A stretch of 64,000 nt of DNA from NCBI GenBank assembly GCA_964434425.1, contig CAYSVH010000007.1:62001-126000 (forward strand). Reading direction: 5' to 3'. A program made the position numbers and the translations under genes. Under the pieces are notes generated by a model. It did not search any database. It was not told where the DNA came from and worked only from the letters and a program-made list of their open reading frames with translations. The stretch is from CALMEC01 sp964434425 (GTDB lineage Bacteria; Actinomycetota; Thermoleophilia; Miltoncostaeales; Miltoncostaeaceae). Below are positions 41,843 to 48,980 of this stretch, in pieces. How positions within the stretch are numbered: position 1 is the stretch's first letter; each line of letters begins with the position of its first letter.

Positions 41843-42830
41843 CGGCGCGACGGTCTCCTTCATCGGCACGGGACGCGGCTCAGGAGACGGCCTCGTGCGC
41901 GCGGCGGGCCTGGATGAGGACGTGCTGCCGATGCAGGGCTTCCGGCGCAGCCTGAGCCCGGCGAACCTGAAGACGCTCTGGATGACCCTGACCGCCGTTC
42001 CCCGGGCCCTCGGGATCCTGCGGCGCCGTCGTGCCGACGCCGTGATCGGTGGGGGCGGGTACCTGGCGGGTCCCGTTGCGGTGGCCGGATGGCTGTCGCG
42101 TCGACCCGTGATCCTCACGGAGGCCGACTCGCACATGGGCCTCGCCAACCGCCTGGCCGCGCCCTTCGCACGTCGTGTGGCGATGGCGTTCCCCATCGCG
42201 GGACGCGACGCCCCGAAGTACGTGGTGACGGGTCGGCCCGTGGGCCCGGAGATCGTGTCCGCATCGCGCGAAGCGGGTCGTCGCTCGCTCGGCGTCGGAC
42301 CGGACGAGATGTGCGTCCTCGTGGCCGGTGGCAGCCAGGGCGCCCGCAGCATCAACACCGCGGTGGCGACGTCCTTCCGCGACGGACCGCCGTTCCGGCT
42401 GATCCATCTCGCCGGCGACCGGAACCTGGACGATGTGCGGCGTATCCTCGGTGGTGACCCGCCCGAGGGATACGACCTGCGCGGATATCTCAGGGAGTTC
42501 CACGACGCCGTGGCGGCCGCCGACCTCGTGGTGTCGCGCGCCGGCGGATCGGTGTTCGAGCTGGCCGCGATCGGCCGTCCCGCGGTGCTCGTGCCGTACC
42601 CGCACGCGACGGCCGACCACCAGACCAAGAACGCGCGCTGGCTGGTGGACGCCGGTGCGGCGGTGCTCCTCCCGGACGAGGAGTGCACACCCGAACGCAT
42701 GTCGGAGGTCATCATCGGACTTCTCGCCGACCCGGACCGGCTGGCCGCCATGGGTGAGAACGCCCGATCCGTGGCACGCCCGGACGCCGCCCGGTGCATC
42801 GCGGACCTCGTATCGGAGGTCACGGGATGA
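41733..42830 (+). CDS. murG: Lipid II synthase MurG (GlcNAc transferase)
   Basis: 365 aa peripheral membrane glycosyltransferase (GT28). N-terminal AAGGTAGHVKPALAVADAL, GGGGYLAGPVAVAG, EADSHMGLANR, then C-terminal VAGGSQGARSIN and SRAGGSVFELAAIGRPAVLVPYPHATADHQTKNA, which binds UDP-GlcNAc. The commoner E-Q-N in the middle motif is EADSHMGL here. It overlaps ftsW by 110 nt and murC by 4 nt (ATGA). Confidence 0.94.
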   Translation: MQPEPRVDRPTRVVIAAGGTAGHVKPALAVADALRADGATVSFIGTGRGSGDGLVRAAGLDEDVLPMQGFRRSLSPANLKTLWMTLTAVPRALGILRRRRADAVIGGGGYLAGPVAVAGWLSRRPVILTEADSHMGLANRLAAPFARRVAMAFPIAGRDAPKYVVTGRPVGPEIVSASREAGRRSLGVGPDEMCVLVAGGSQGARSINTAVATSFRDGPPFRLIHLAGDRNLDDVRRILGGDPPEGYDLRGYLREFHDAVAAADLVVSRAGGSVFELAAIGRPAVLVPYPHATADHQTKNARWLVDAGAAVLLPDEECTPERMSEVIIGLLADPDRLAAMGENARSVARPDAARCIADLVSEVTG

Positions 42831-44161
42831 GCGCCCGACGGGTACACCTCGTCGGCATCGGCGGTGCCGGTATGAGCGGCCTGGCCCGTCTCGCCGTGGA
42901 CGCCGGCTACGGGGTGTCGGGCACCGACCGCTCCGACTCCTCCACGATCGCCGATCTCCGTGAGGCCGGGGTCGATGCCCGCGCCGGACATGGCGGCGTG
43001 TCACTGGACGGCGTCGACGCGCTCGTCGTCTCGACGGCCATCGCCGCCGACAACCCCGACCTTCGTGAGGCCGGGCGCTGCGGTGTCCCGGTCATCCACC
43101 GGTCGGAGTTCCTGGCCGAGCTCATGGAGTCGCACCGGGGGCTGGCCGTTGCCGGGGCGCACGGCAAGTCGACGACCAGCGGGATGCTGGTGATGGCGCT
43201 GGGGAACCCGTCGGCCTGCGTCGGAGCGACCATCCCGGGCGGGCGCGGAACCGGGGCCGTCTGGGGCGACCCGCCGTGGTTCGTCGCGGAGGCCGACGAG
43301 AGCGACCGCTCGCTCCTGAACCTCCGTCCCGAGGCGGCGATCCTCCTGAACGTCGACCACGACCACCACACCACCTACGCCGACATCGACGAGGTGATGG
43401 AGGTCTTCGCACGGTTCGTCGCCGCTCTGCCGAAGGACGGTGTGCTGGTGGTGGGGCCCGACCCGCGGGCGCGCGCGGTCGCCGCGCATGCCGTCTGCGC
43501 GGTGCGCGAGGTTCGTCGCGACGGGGACGCCTTCTGCCGCGTCACGATCGGCGACGGCGGCGCCGCGGTGCACATCGCCGGTGAGGAGCCCGTCGCCCTC
43601 CGTCTCGCGGTCCCCGGTGCGCACAACGTCGAGAACGCCGCGTGCGCCCTCACCCTCGCGCACTGGTGCGGTGTCCCGACGTCCACCGCGGCCGAGCGAC
43701 TCGGTGCGTTCACCGGTGTGGGACGGCGGTACGAGCTGCGGGCCACGGTGGGGGACGTGACCATCGTCGACGACTACGCCCATCACCCCGCGGAGATCGC
43801 CGCCACGCTCGCGGCGGCACGCGAGCGGCACGACGGGCGTGTCCTCGTCGTCTTCCAGCCGCACCTCTACTCGCGCACGAAGGCGCTGCTCTCCGAGACC
43901 GCGGAGGCCCTGAGCGCGGCCGACGTGGTCGTCGTGACCGAGATCTACCCGGCACGCGAGGCGTTCGACCCGACGATCGGCGGACGCGACGTGGTCGCCG
44001 CCATGGGCGACGGGAACGCGGTCTTCGCCGCGACCCTGGACGAGGCCGCGGTGGCGGCGGCCGAACGTATCGAGCCCGGGGATCTCGTGCTCACCCTCGG
44101 CGCCGGTGACATCACGACCCTGGGCCAGGATTTGGCGCGGCGGCTGCGAACAGGTTCCTGA
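42827..44161 (+). CDS. murC: UDP-MurNAc:L-alanine ligase
   Basis: 444 aa, first Mur ligase of the stem peptide. N-terminal HLVGIGGAGMSGLARL, SVST-type VVSTAIAADNPDL, ATP loop AGAHGKSTTSGML, AEADESDRSLLNL, DHDHHTTY and DDYAHHPAEIAATLAAARE. All characteristic residues are in place. It overlaps murG (ATGA) and murB (TGATG). Confidence 0.95.
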   Translation: MSARRVHLVGIGGAGMSGLARLAVDAGYGVSGTDRSDSSTIADLREAGVDARAGHGGVSLDGVDALVVSTAIAADNPDLREAGRCGVPVIHRSEFLAELMESHRGLAVAGAHGKSTTSGMLVMALGNPSACVGATIPGGRGTGAVWGDPPWFVAEADESDRSLLNLRPEAAILLNVDHDHHTTYADIDEVMEVFARFVAALPKDGVLVVGPDPRARAVAAHAVCAVREVRRDGDAFCRVTIGDGGAAVHIAGEEPVALRLAVPGAHNVENAACALTLAHWCGVPTSTAAERLGAFTGVGRRYELRATVGDVTIVDDYAHHPAEIAATLAAARERHDGRVLVVFQPHLYSRTKALLSETAEALSAADVVVVTEIYPAREAFDPTIGGRDVVAAMGDGNAVFAATLDEAAVAAAERIEPGDLVLTLGAGDITTLGQDLARRLRTGS

Positions 44162-45084
44162 TGGTGGCGCAGAACGCCAAGACACCCCACGGCCTCGTCC
44201 GCGATGCGCCGTTGGACCGCCTCACGACGATCCGCGTCGGAGGGGCCGCCGACTGGTACGCCGAACCCCGCGGATCACGCGCCGTGGTGGACCTCCTGGC
44301 GTGGGCACGCGGTGGGGGTCTGCCGGTCGCGGTGGTGGGGAAGGGGTCCAACCTGATCGTCGACGACGCCGGGTTCCGCGGGCTCGTGATCCGGCCGGCC
44401 GGGCCGCTTGCCGCGATCTCCGTGCGGGGCACGCTGCTCATCTGCGGCGGGGCCGCGTCGTTCCCCCGGGCCGTCATCCGTGCCGCGGCGTCCGGTCTGA
44501 CCGGTCTGGAGTGGGGTGCCAGCATCCCCGGCACCGCCGGCGGTGCCGTCGCGATGAACGCCGGCGCACACGGCGGTGAGGTCAAGGACCGTCTGGAGTG
44601 GGCCGTGCTGGCCTCGGCCGACGGGCGCCGCGGGGTCGGCCCGGAGGATCTCAACTTCTCCTATCGGCACAGTGCCGTGCGGTCGGACGAGGTCGTCTGC
44701 TACGCCGCCTTCCGTCTGGAGCCGGGAGAGCAGGTCCGCGTCGACGAGACGATGGCCGGGTTCCGCACCCATCGTCGCGCCACGCAGCCCCAGGGGGTCC
44801 GGACGTTCGGCAGCGTGTTCACCAATCCCGAGGGCGACTCGGCCGGCCGGCTGCTGGAGGCGGCGGGCTGCAAGGAACTCGCGGTCGGCGGTGCCCGGTT
44901 CTCACCGGTGCACGCCAACTTCATCGAAGCCGGCCCCGACGCCACGAGCGACGACGTACGTTCCCTCATCGGGGAGGGGCGGCGGCGTGTGCGGGAGGCG
45001 GGCGGCCCGGTCCTGCAGCCCGAGGTGCGCTACCTGCACCCGACCAACGGCATCCAGGCCGCCGTCGAGGAGGTGGCCGAATGA
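44161..45084 (+). CDS. murB: UDP-N-acetylenolpyruvoylglucosamine reductase
   Basis: 307 aa FAD enzyme that makes UDP-MurNAc. FAD-domain motifs TTIRVGGAADWYAEP, VVGKGSNLIVDDAGFRGLVI, ASIPGTAGGAVAMNAGAHGGE, FSYRHSAVR (Tyr/Arg site) and the catalytic Ser region FGSVFTNPEGDSAGRLLEAAG. It is a type II MurB by its compact length. Its location between murC and ftsQ resembles proteobacterial and Firmicute-like layouts rather than Streptomyces or Mycobacterium, where murB is elsewhere. Confidence 0.95.
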   Translation: MVAQNAKTPHGLVRDAPLDRLTTIRVGGAADWYAEPRGSRAVVDLLAWARGGGLPVAVVGKGSNLIVDDAGFRGLVIRPAGPLAAISVRGTLLICGGAASFPRAVIRAAASGLTGLEWGASIPGTAGGAVAMNAGAHGGEVKDRLEWAVLASADGRRGVGPEDLNFSYRHSAVRSDEVVCYAAFRLEPGEQVRVDETMAGFRTHRRATQPQGVRTFGSVFTNPEGDSAGRLLEAAGCKELAVGGARFSPVHANFIEAGPDATSDDVRSLIGEGRRRVREAGGPVLQPEVRYLHPTNGIQAAVEEVAE

Positions 45085-45935
45085 CCACAGGGGTCTCCAC
45101 ACGGCTCGTGGATCGCCGTCGCACGGAGATGGCCGTGCGCCACCGCCGGCGTCGCACGATTCTCCTCGGTGCGATCGCCGGGATGGCGGCCGCCGCAGGG
45201 GCGTGGTGGGTCGCCACCGGACCGTTCATGACCGTGTCGCACGTCTCCGTCACCGGATACACCCAGCCCGATCAGGCCCGGGTCGTCGACGCGATCCGCG
45301 TCGCGGCGCGCGACGGCAACGCGCTTCGCCTTCCGGCGTCCGAGATCGAGCGGGCCGTGGCCGGCGCACCCTGGGTCGCGTCGGTGGATGTGAGCCGTGA
45401 TCTGCCGCGGGGCCTGAAGGTCCACATCGTCGAGAGCACCCCCCGTGCCGTCGCCGTGGCGGCGGACGGCGGCCGCTATCTCCTGTCGGCGGACGGGCGG
45501 GTCCTGGCGGGCGGCGCGGCGGTGACGCCGGAGCACGCGGACGCCCTTCCGCAGATGCATGTGACCGCCGCGTCCGTCGGTGATCACCTGCCCGCGGGTG
45601 TGGAGCGCGCGCCGCTCACCGTCGCCGTCTCCGTGTCCCCGGATGTGTCCGCCCGGGTACGTGATCTCCGGGTGCAGGGCGGGGTGCTCACCGGGCGGCT
45701 CCTGTCCGGTCCGGAGCTTCGCTTCGGTCCCCCGATCGATCTCCACCGGAAGGCGCGTGCACTGGATGCGCTGCTCGCGAACCCCGACGCCCAGAAGGAC
45801 CTCGCACAGGCGCGGTACGTCGATCTGAGCTCTGCCGGAGCGCCCTATCTGGACGGCGGACCGGAGGCTGAGAAAGCATCAACAGAGACTCAAGGCTCAC
45901 AGTCCGGCCCCGGGCAAGACTCAACAGAGGGTTGA
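45081..45935 (+). CDS. ftsQ: Cell division protein FtsQ
   Basis: 284 aa bitopic divisome protein. An Arg-rich cytoplasmic N-terminus (1-27), one transmembrane segment (about 27-46) and a POTRA domain beginning VSHVSVTGYTQPDQARVVDAI, then the FtsQ domain (PWVASVDVSRDLPRGLKVHIVES). The Ser/Thr/Gly tail (TETQGSQSG) is low complexity. The start overlaps murB (ATGA). The ftsZ promoter lies partly over its last codons. Confidence 0.92.
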   Translation: MTTGVSTRLVDRRRTEMAVRHRRRRTILLGAIAGMAAAAGAWWVATGPFMTVSHVSVTGYTQPDQARVVDAIRVAARDGNALRLPASEIERAVAGAPWVASVDVSRDLPRGLKVHIVESTPRAVAVAADGGRYLLSADGRVLAGGAAVTPEHADALPQMHVTAASVGDHLPAGVERAPLTVAVSVSPDVSARVRDLRVQGGVLTGRLLSGPELRFGPPIDLHRKARALDALLANPDAQKDLAQARYVDLSSAGAPYLDGGPEAEKASTETQGSQSGPGQDSTEG

Positions 45936-45942
45936 CACTTTC

Positions 45943-45971
45943 TTGACACGGGGGGATCGAATCCCTAGGTT
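45943..45971 (+). promoter_or_regulatory. ftsZ promoter
   Basis: TTGACA (45943-45948), 17 nt, TAGGTT (45966-45971) is the best sigma-70-type promoter in the window. A second TTGACA lies 11 nt upstream (45932-45937), overlapping the ftsQ stop. Transcription should begin near 45978, giving a leader of about 136 nt. Confidence 0.85.
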
Positions 45972-45977
45972 GCATTG

Positions 45978-46113
45978 CTGGGATCGGATGCTCTCCTGAG
46001 GTCGTAGCCCACGCAAATTCGACGCTTTGAGGGATCAACCGATGGTTGAGGGTGTGTTGCACGACGCGTCAAACCCTCGATGTCATCTCGAATCGAGTTC
46101 GGAGGACGTGGAA
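45978..46113 (+). promoter_or_regulatory. ftsZ 5' leader
   Basis: About 136 nt between the predicted start point and the GTG of ftsZ. It can form TCAACC-GAT-GGTTGA (46035-46049) and GAGGGT/ACCCTC pairs. It also contains GATGGTTGA, the same 9-mer as an end of the dispersed element, possibly by chance. An in-frame ATG at 46042 would extend FtsZ by 24 residues but lacks a ribosome-binding site. Confidence 0.45.
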
Positions 46114-47295
46114 GTGGACAGCAACTATCTGGCCGTAATCAAGGTCATCGGTGTCGGCGGCGGAGGAACCAACGCCGTGGACCGGATGGTCGACGCCGGC
46201 GTCCGCGGGGTGGAGTTCATCGCGGTCAACACCGACGCACAGGCGCTCGACATGTGCGACGCCCAGGTCAAGTTGCAGCTCGGCGGCGCCATCACCAAGG
46301 GGCTCGGCGCGGGGGCGGATGCATCGGTCGGTCGCGAGGCCGCCGAGGAGAGCCGGGAGGAGCTGAAGGAGGCCATCCGCGGCGCGGACATGGTGTTCGT
46401 CACCGCCGGCGAGGGCGGTGGCACCGGTACGGGCGCGGCCCCCGTCATCGCACAGATCGCGCGTGAACAGGGCGCACTCACGGTCGGCGTCGTGACCAAG
46501 CCCTTCTCGTTCGAGGGCGCGCAGCGCAGCCGCCGCGCCGAGGAGGGCATCGCCGAACTCCGCCAGCACGTCGACTCCGTCATCGTGATCCCCAACGAGC
46601 GTCTCCTCGAGGTCGTCGACCCCAACACCTCCATCGTCGATGCGTTCCGGCTCGCCGACGACGTCCTGCGTCAGGGCGTCCAGGGCATCACCGACCTGAT
46701 CACGGTTCCCGGGCTCGTCAACCTCGACTTCGCCGACGTGCGCACGATCATGGCCAACGCCGGTCCGTCCCTCATGGGCATCGGTGTCGCCACCGGAGAG
46801 CACCGTGCCGTCGAGGCGGCGCGCATGGCGATCTCGTCGCCGCTGCTCGAGTCCACGGTCGCGGGCGCCACCGGCATCCTCATGAACATCACCGGTGGTG
46901 CGGACCTCGGTCTGTTCGAGGTGAGTGAGGCCGCCAGCCTCATCCGCGACGCGGCCCACAGCGACTGCAACGTCATCTTCGGTGCCGTCATCGACGAGAA
47001 CGGGGGCGATCACCTGCGCGTCACCGTGATCGCAACCGGCTTCGAGGGGCAGGACGGCCCGCAGCACGGCCGTGGCCAGGAGCAGCGCCCCCGCCAGCAG
47101 ACGAGCCAGGGGTCGTGGCGGCGCGAGCCGCTGTTCCCGAACTTCGAGGCGGGACGCGAGTCGCAGGGCACCGGAGGACCGGCCCAGCCGGAGCGTCCGG
47201 GCGTTCCGTCGTTCAGTCGTGACGAGCGGGACTCGCTGGAGGTGGGCGACGACTCCGGTGTCCTCGACGTACCGGACTTCCTGAGAGACAAATGA
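46114..47295 (+). CDS. ftsZ: Cell division GTPase FtsZ
   Basis: 393 aa tubulin-like protein forming the Z-ring. GTP-binding features: IGVGGGGTNAVDRMV, NTDAQAL, the signature GEGGGTGTGAAP (about residues 98-109), and the T7 loop with NLDFADVRTIM. The C-terminal linker (320-375) is Gln/Gly/Arg-rich and ends in the conserved peptide LDVPDFLRDK, the docking site for division partners. The GTG at 46114 is chosen because GGAGGA lies 7 nt upstream and the protein then begins MDSNYLAVIKVIG like other FtsZ. Neither ftsA nor sepF is adjacent. Confidence 0.97.
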   Translation: MDSNYLAVIKVIGVGGGGTNAVDRMVDAGVRGVEFIAVNTDAQALDMCDAQVKLQLGGAITKGLGAGADASVGREAAEESREELKEAIRGADMVFVTAGEGGGTGTGAAPVIAQIAREQGALTVGVVTKPFSFEGAQRSRRAEEGIAELRQHVDSVIVIPNERLLEVVDPNTSIVDAFRLADDVLRQGVQGITDLITVPGLVNLDFADVRTIMANAGPSLMGIGVATGEHRAVEAARMAISSPLLESTVAGATGILMNITGGADLGLFEVSEAASLIRDAAHSDCNVIFGAVIDENGGDHLRVTVIATGFEGQDGPQHGRGQEQRPRQQTSQGSWRREPLFPNFEAGRESQGTGGPAQPERPGVPSFSRDERDSLEVGDDSGVLDVPDFLRDK

Positions 47296-47304
47296 TCCAG
47301 GGCT

Positions 47305-47336
47305 GCCGACGAGCGATGGGTGCTTCGCTCGTCGGC
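47305..47336 (+). terminator. Hairpin 1 after ftsZ
   Basis: GCCGACGAGCGA and its exact complement flank an 8-nt loop, starting 9 nt after the ftsZ stop. No U-run follows. Likely terminator of the dcw cluster. Confidence 0.7.
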
Positions 47337-47338
47337 CG

Positions 47339-47394
47339 TCGGAGGGGTCCCCAGGCCTCCCGCTCAAGCGTCGAAAGCTTGCGGACCCCTCCGA
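47339..47394 (+). terminator. Hairpin 2 after ftsZ (two-tier stem)
   Basis: A 12-bp outer stem (TCGGAGGGGTCC/GGACCCCTCCGA) encloses an inner CAAGC/GCTTG stem-loop. Strong structure; it could be a second terminator or a structured RNA. It does not match the glycine riboswitch consensus. Confidence 0.6.
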
Positions 47395-47400
47395 AATAAC

Positions 47401-47434
47401 CACCTCGCTCGGGCGTGTTCCCGGCGGCGAGGTG
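47401..47434 (+). terminator. Hairpin 3 after ftsZ
   Basis: CACCTCGC pairs with GCGAGGTG around an 18-nt GC-rich loop, 16 nt before the TAGCGT box of gcvT. Confidence 0.5.
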
Positions 47435-47450
47435 CGCGTCGGGTGCGTGG

Positions 47451-47456
47451 TAGCGT
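47451..47456 (+). promoter_or_regulatory. -10 box (TAGCGT) for gcvT
   Basis: TAGCGT lies 8 nt before the gcvT ATG at 47465, after the three hairpins, so gcvT probably has its own leaderless transcript. Confidence 0.45.
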
Positions 47457-47464
47457 CCGGCCGC

Positions 47465-48574
47465 ATGGCAGACGAACCGCGACAGACCCCGCTGGCCGAG
47501 CGTCACATCGCGCTCGGAGCGAAGATGGCGCCCTTCGCGGGATGGGAGATGCCCATCCAGTACGCCGGGGTCCGCGAGGAGCATCGCGCCGTGCGTTCGG
47601 CGTGCGGCATCTTCGACGTCTCGCACATGGGACAGATCACGCTCTCCGGTACGTCCGCGCAGGACGACCTGCAGGGGCTCCTCACGAATGACGTCGCACG
47701 CCTCCACCCGGGCGACGGGCAATACACGATCCTGTGCGCCTCCGACGGCGGGGTGATCGACGATCTGATCCTCTATCGCACCGGGATCGACACCTACCTG
47801 ATCGTCTGCAATGCGGCCAACGTGGACCCCGTGGTCGGGTGGATCGAACCACGCGTGTCGGCCGGGACCACCTTCGCCGACGTCTCGTCCGACTCTGCGA
47901 TGCTCGCCGTGCAGGGGCAGGGGTGGGAGGCGGCGGTGGCCGCCGCGGCCGGTGACGCGCTCGACCGCCTTCGGGACCTCGCGTACTTCCAGATCTCGCC
48001 GGTCACGTTGGCCGGTTCGGAGTGCCTGGTGGCACGCACGGGGTACACGGGCGAGCCGGGCATCGAGATCCTCTGTCCCACGGCGGCAGCCGTGGAGGTA
48101 TGGGACGTCCTGATGGACGGACCCGCGGCCCCCACGCCCGCCGGGCTCGCGGCGCGCGACACGCTCCGCCTCGAGATGGGCTACCCGCTGTACGGCAACG
48201 AGCTGTCGCGGGACCGCAGCCCGATCGCGGCCGGTCTCGGATGGGTCTGCGCCCTCGGTACCACGTTCGAGGGCGTCGACCGGATCCGCGCCGACACGGA
48301 GGAGGGCACGGCCGAGACCCTCGTCATGTTCGAGCTGACCGAGCCGGGGATCCCCCGGTCCGGGTGTCCTGTCCTCGCCGACGGTCACGTGGTGGGCACG
48401 GTGACGAGCGGCTCGCTCTCGCCGATCCGCGACATCGGCTTCGGCCTGGCATACGTCCGCACCGACCTGGCCGCGAACGGCACCGAGATCACCATCGACA
48501 TCCGCGGCAAGCAGAAGCGTGCCGTCGTGCGACCCCGCCCGCTTATCGACACATCACCCCAAAGGAGCGCCTGA
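47465..48574 (+). CDS. gcvT: Glycine cleavage system T protein (aminomethyltransferase)
   Basis: 369 aa folate-dependent enzyme that takes the aminomethyl group from lipoylated GcvH to form methylene-tetrahydrofolate and ammonia. Blocks: MAPFAGWEMPIQYAGVREEHRAVRSACGIFDVSHMG, LLTNDVARLHPGDGQYTILC, ARTGYTGEPGIEI, AARDTLRLEMGYPLYGNEL and TSGSLSPIRDIGFGLAYV. It is followed by gcvH one nt after its stop. gcvP and lpd are not in the window. Confidence 0.95.
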   Translation: MADEPRQTPLAERHIALGAKMAPFAGWEMPIQYAGVREEHRAVRSACGIFDVSHMGQITLSGTSAQDDLQGLLTNDVARLHPGDGQYTILCASDGGVIDDLILYRTGIDTYLIVCNAANVDPVVGWIEPRVSAGTTFADVSSDSAMLAVQGQGWEAAVAAAAGDALDRLRDLAYFQISPVTLAGSECLVARTGYTGEPGIEILCPTAAAVEVWDVLMDGPAAPTPAGLAARDTLRLEMGYPLYGNELSRDRSPIAAGLGWVCALGTTFEGVDRIRADTEEGTAETLVMFELTEPGIPRSGCPVLADGHVVGTVTSGSLSPIRDIGFGLAYVRTDLAANGTEITIDIRGKQKRAVVRPRPLIDTSPQRSA

Positions 48575-48575
48575 C

Positions 48576-48968
48576 GTGGCCGACGAGACCTACCCCGAGG
48601 ACCTTCACTACCACCAGGAGCACGACTGGGTCCGCGTCGACGGCGACGAGGCCACCTTCGGCATCACCTGGTACGCGCAGGACGCGCTGGGCGAGGTCGT
48701 GTTCTTCGACCCGCCGGAGGTCGGATCGGCCGTCGTGAAGGGCGACAGCTACGGCGAACTGGAGTCCGTGAAGGCGGTGTCCGACATCATCGCGCCGGCG
48801 AGCGGCGAGGTGATCGCGGTGAACTCCGGCGTGGTCGACTCACCCGAGGTCGTGAACGGCGACTCGTACGGCGACGGCTGGCTGATCCGCGTTCGCCTGA
48901 CCGACCCGTCCGAGCTCGCCGGGCTGATGGACGTGGCGGCGTATCGCGCATACATCGCCGGACTCTGA
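48576..48968 (+). CDS. gcvH: Glycine cleavage system H protein
   Basis: 130 aa lipoyl carrier that shuttles the aminomethyl group between GcvP and GcvT. The lipoyl lysine is K66 in GELESVKAVSDI. Other family blocks are HEHDWVRVDGDEATFGIT-like at the N-terminus and ASGEVIAVN after the lysine. The GTG start has AAAGGAG 8-14 nt upstream. It is in an operon with gcvT. Confidence 0.95.
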   Translation: MADETYPEDLHYHQEHDWVRVDGDEATFGITWYAQDALGEVVFFDPPEVGSAVVKGDSYGELESVKAVSDIIAPASGEVIAVNSGVVDSPEVVNGDSYGDGWLIRVRLTDPSELAGLMDVAAYRAYIAGL

Positions 48969-48980
48969 TCCGGCCGGCGC

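Noticed and set aside
40922..42991. 689-residue minus-strand frame opposite ftsW and murG
   Set aside because: Antisense to two essential genes, no domain recognisable, low-complexity composition.
46027..46113. N-terminal extension of FtsZ from TTG 46027 or ATG 46042
   Set aside because: No ribosome-binding site precedes them, the extension is not FtsZ-like, and the GTG at 46114 has an ideal GGAGGA.
47305..47464. Glycine riboswitch upstream of gcvT
   Set aside because: The region is structured and precedes a glycine-cleavage gene, but conserved glycine aptamer blocks are absent and a -10 box lies after the hairpins, so they would not be in the gcvT mRNA.
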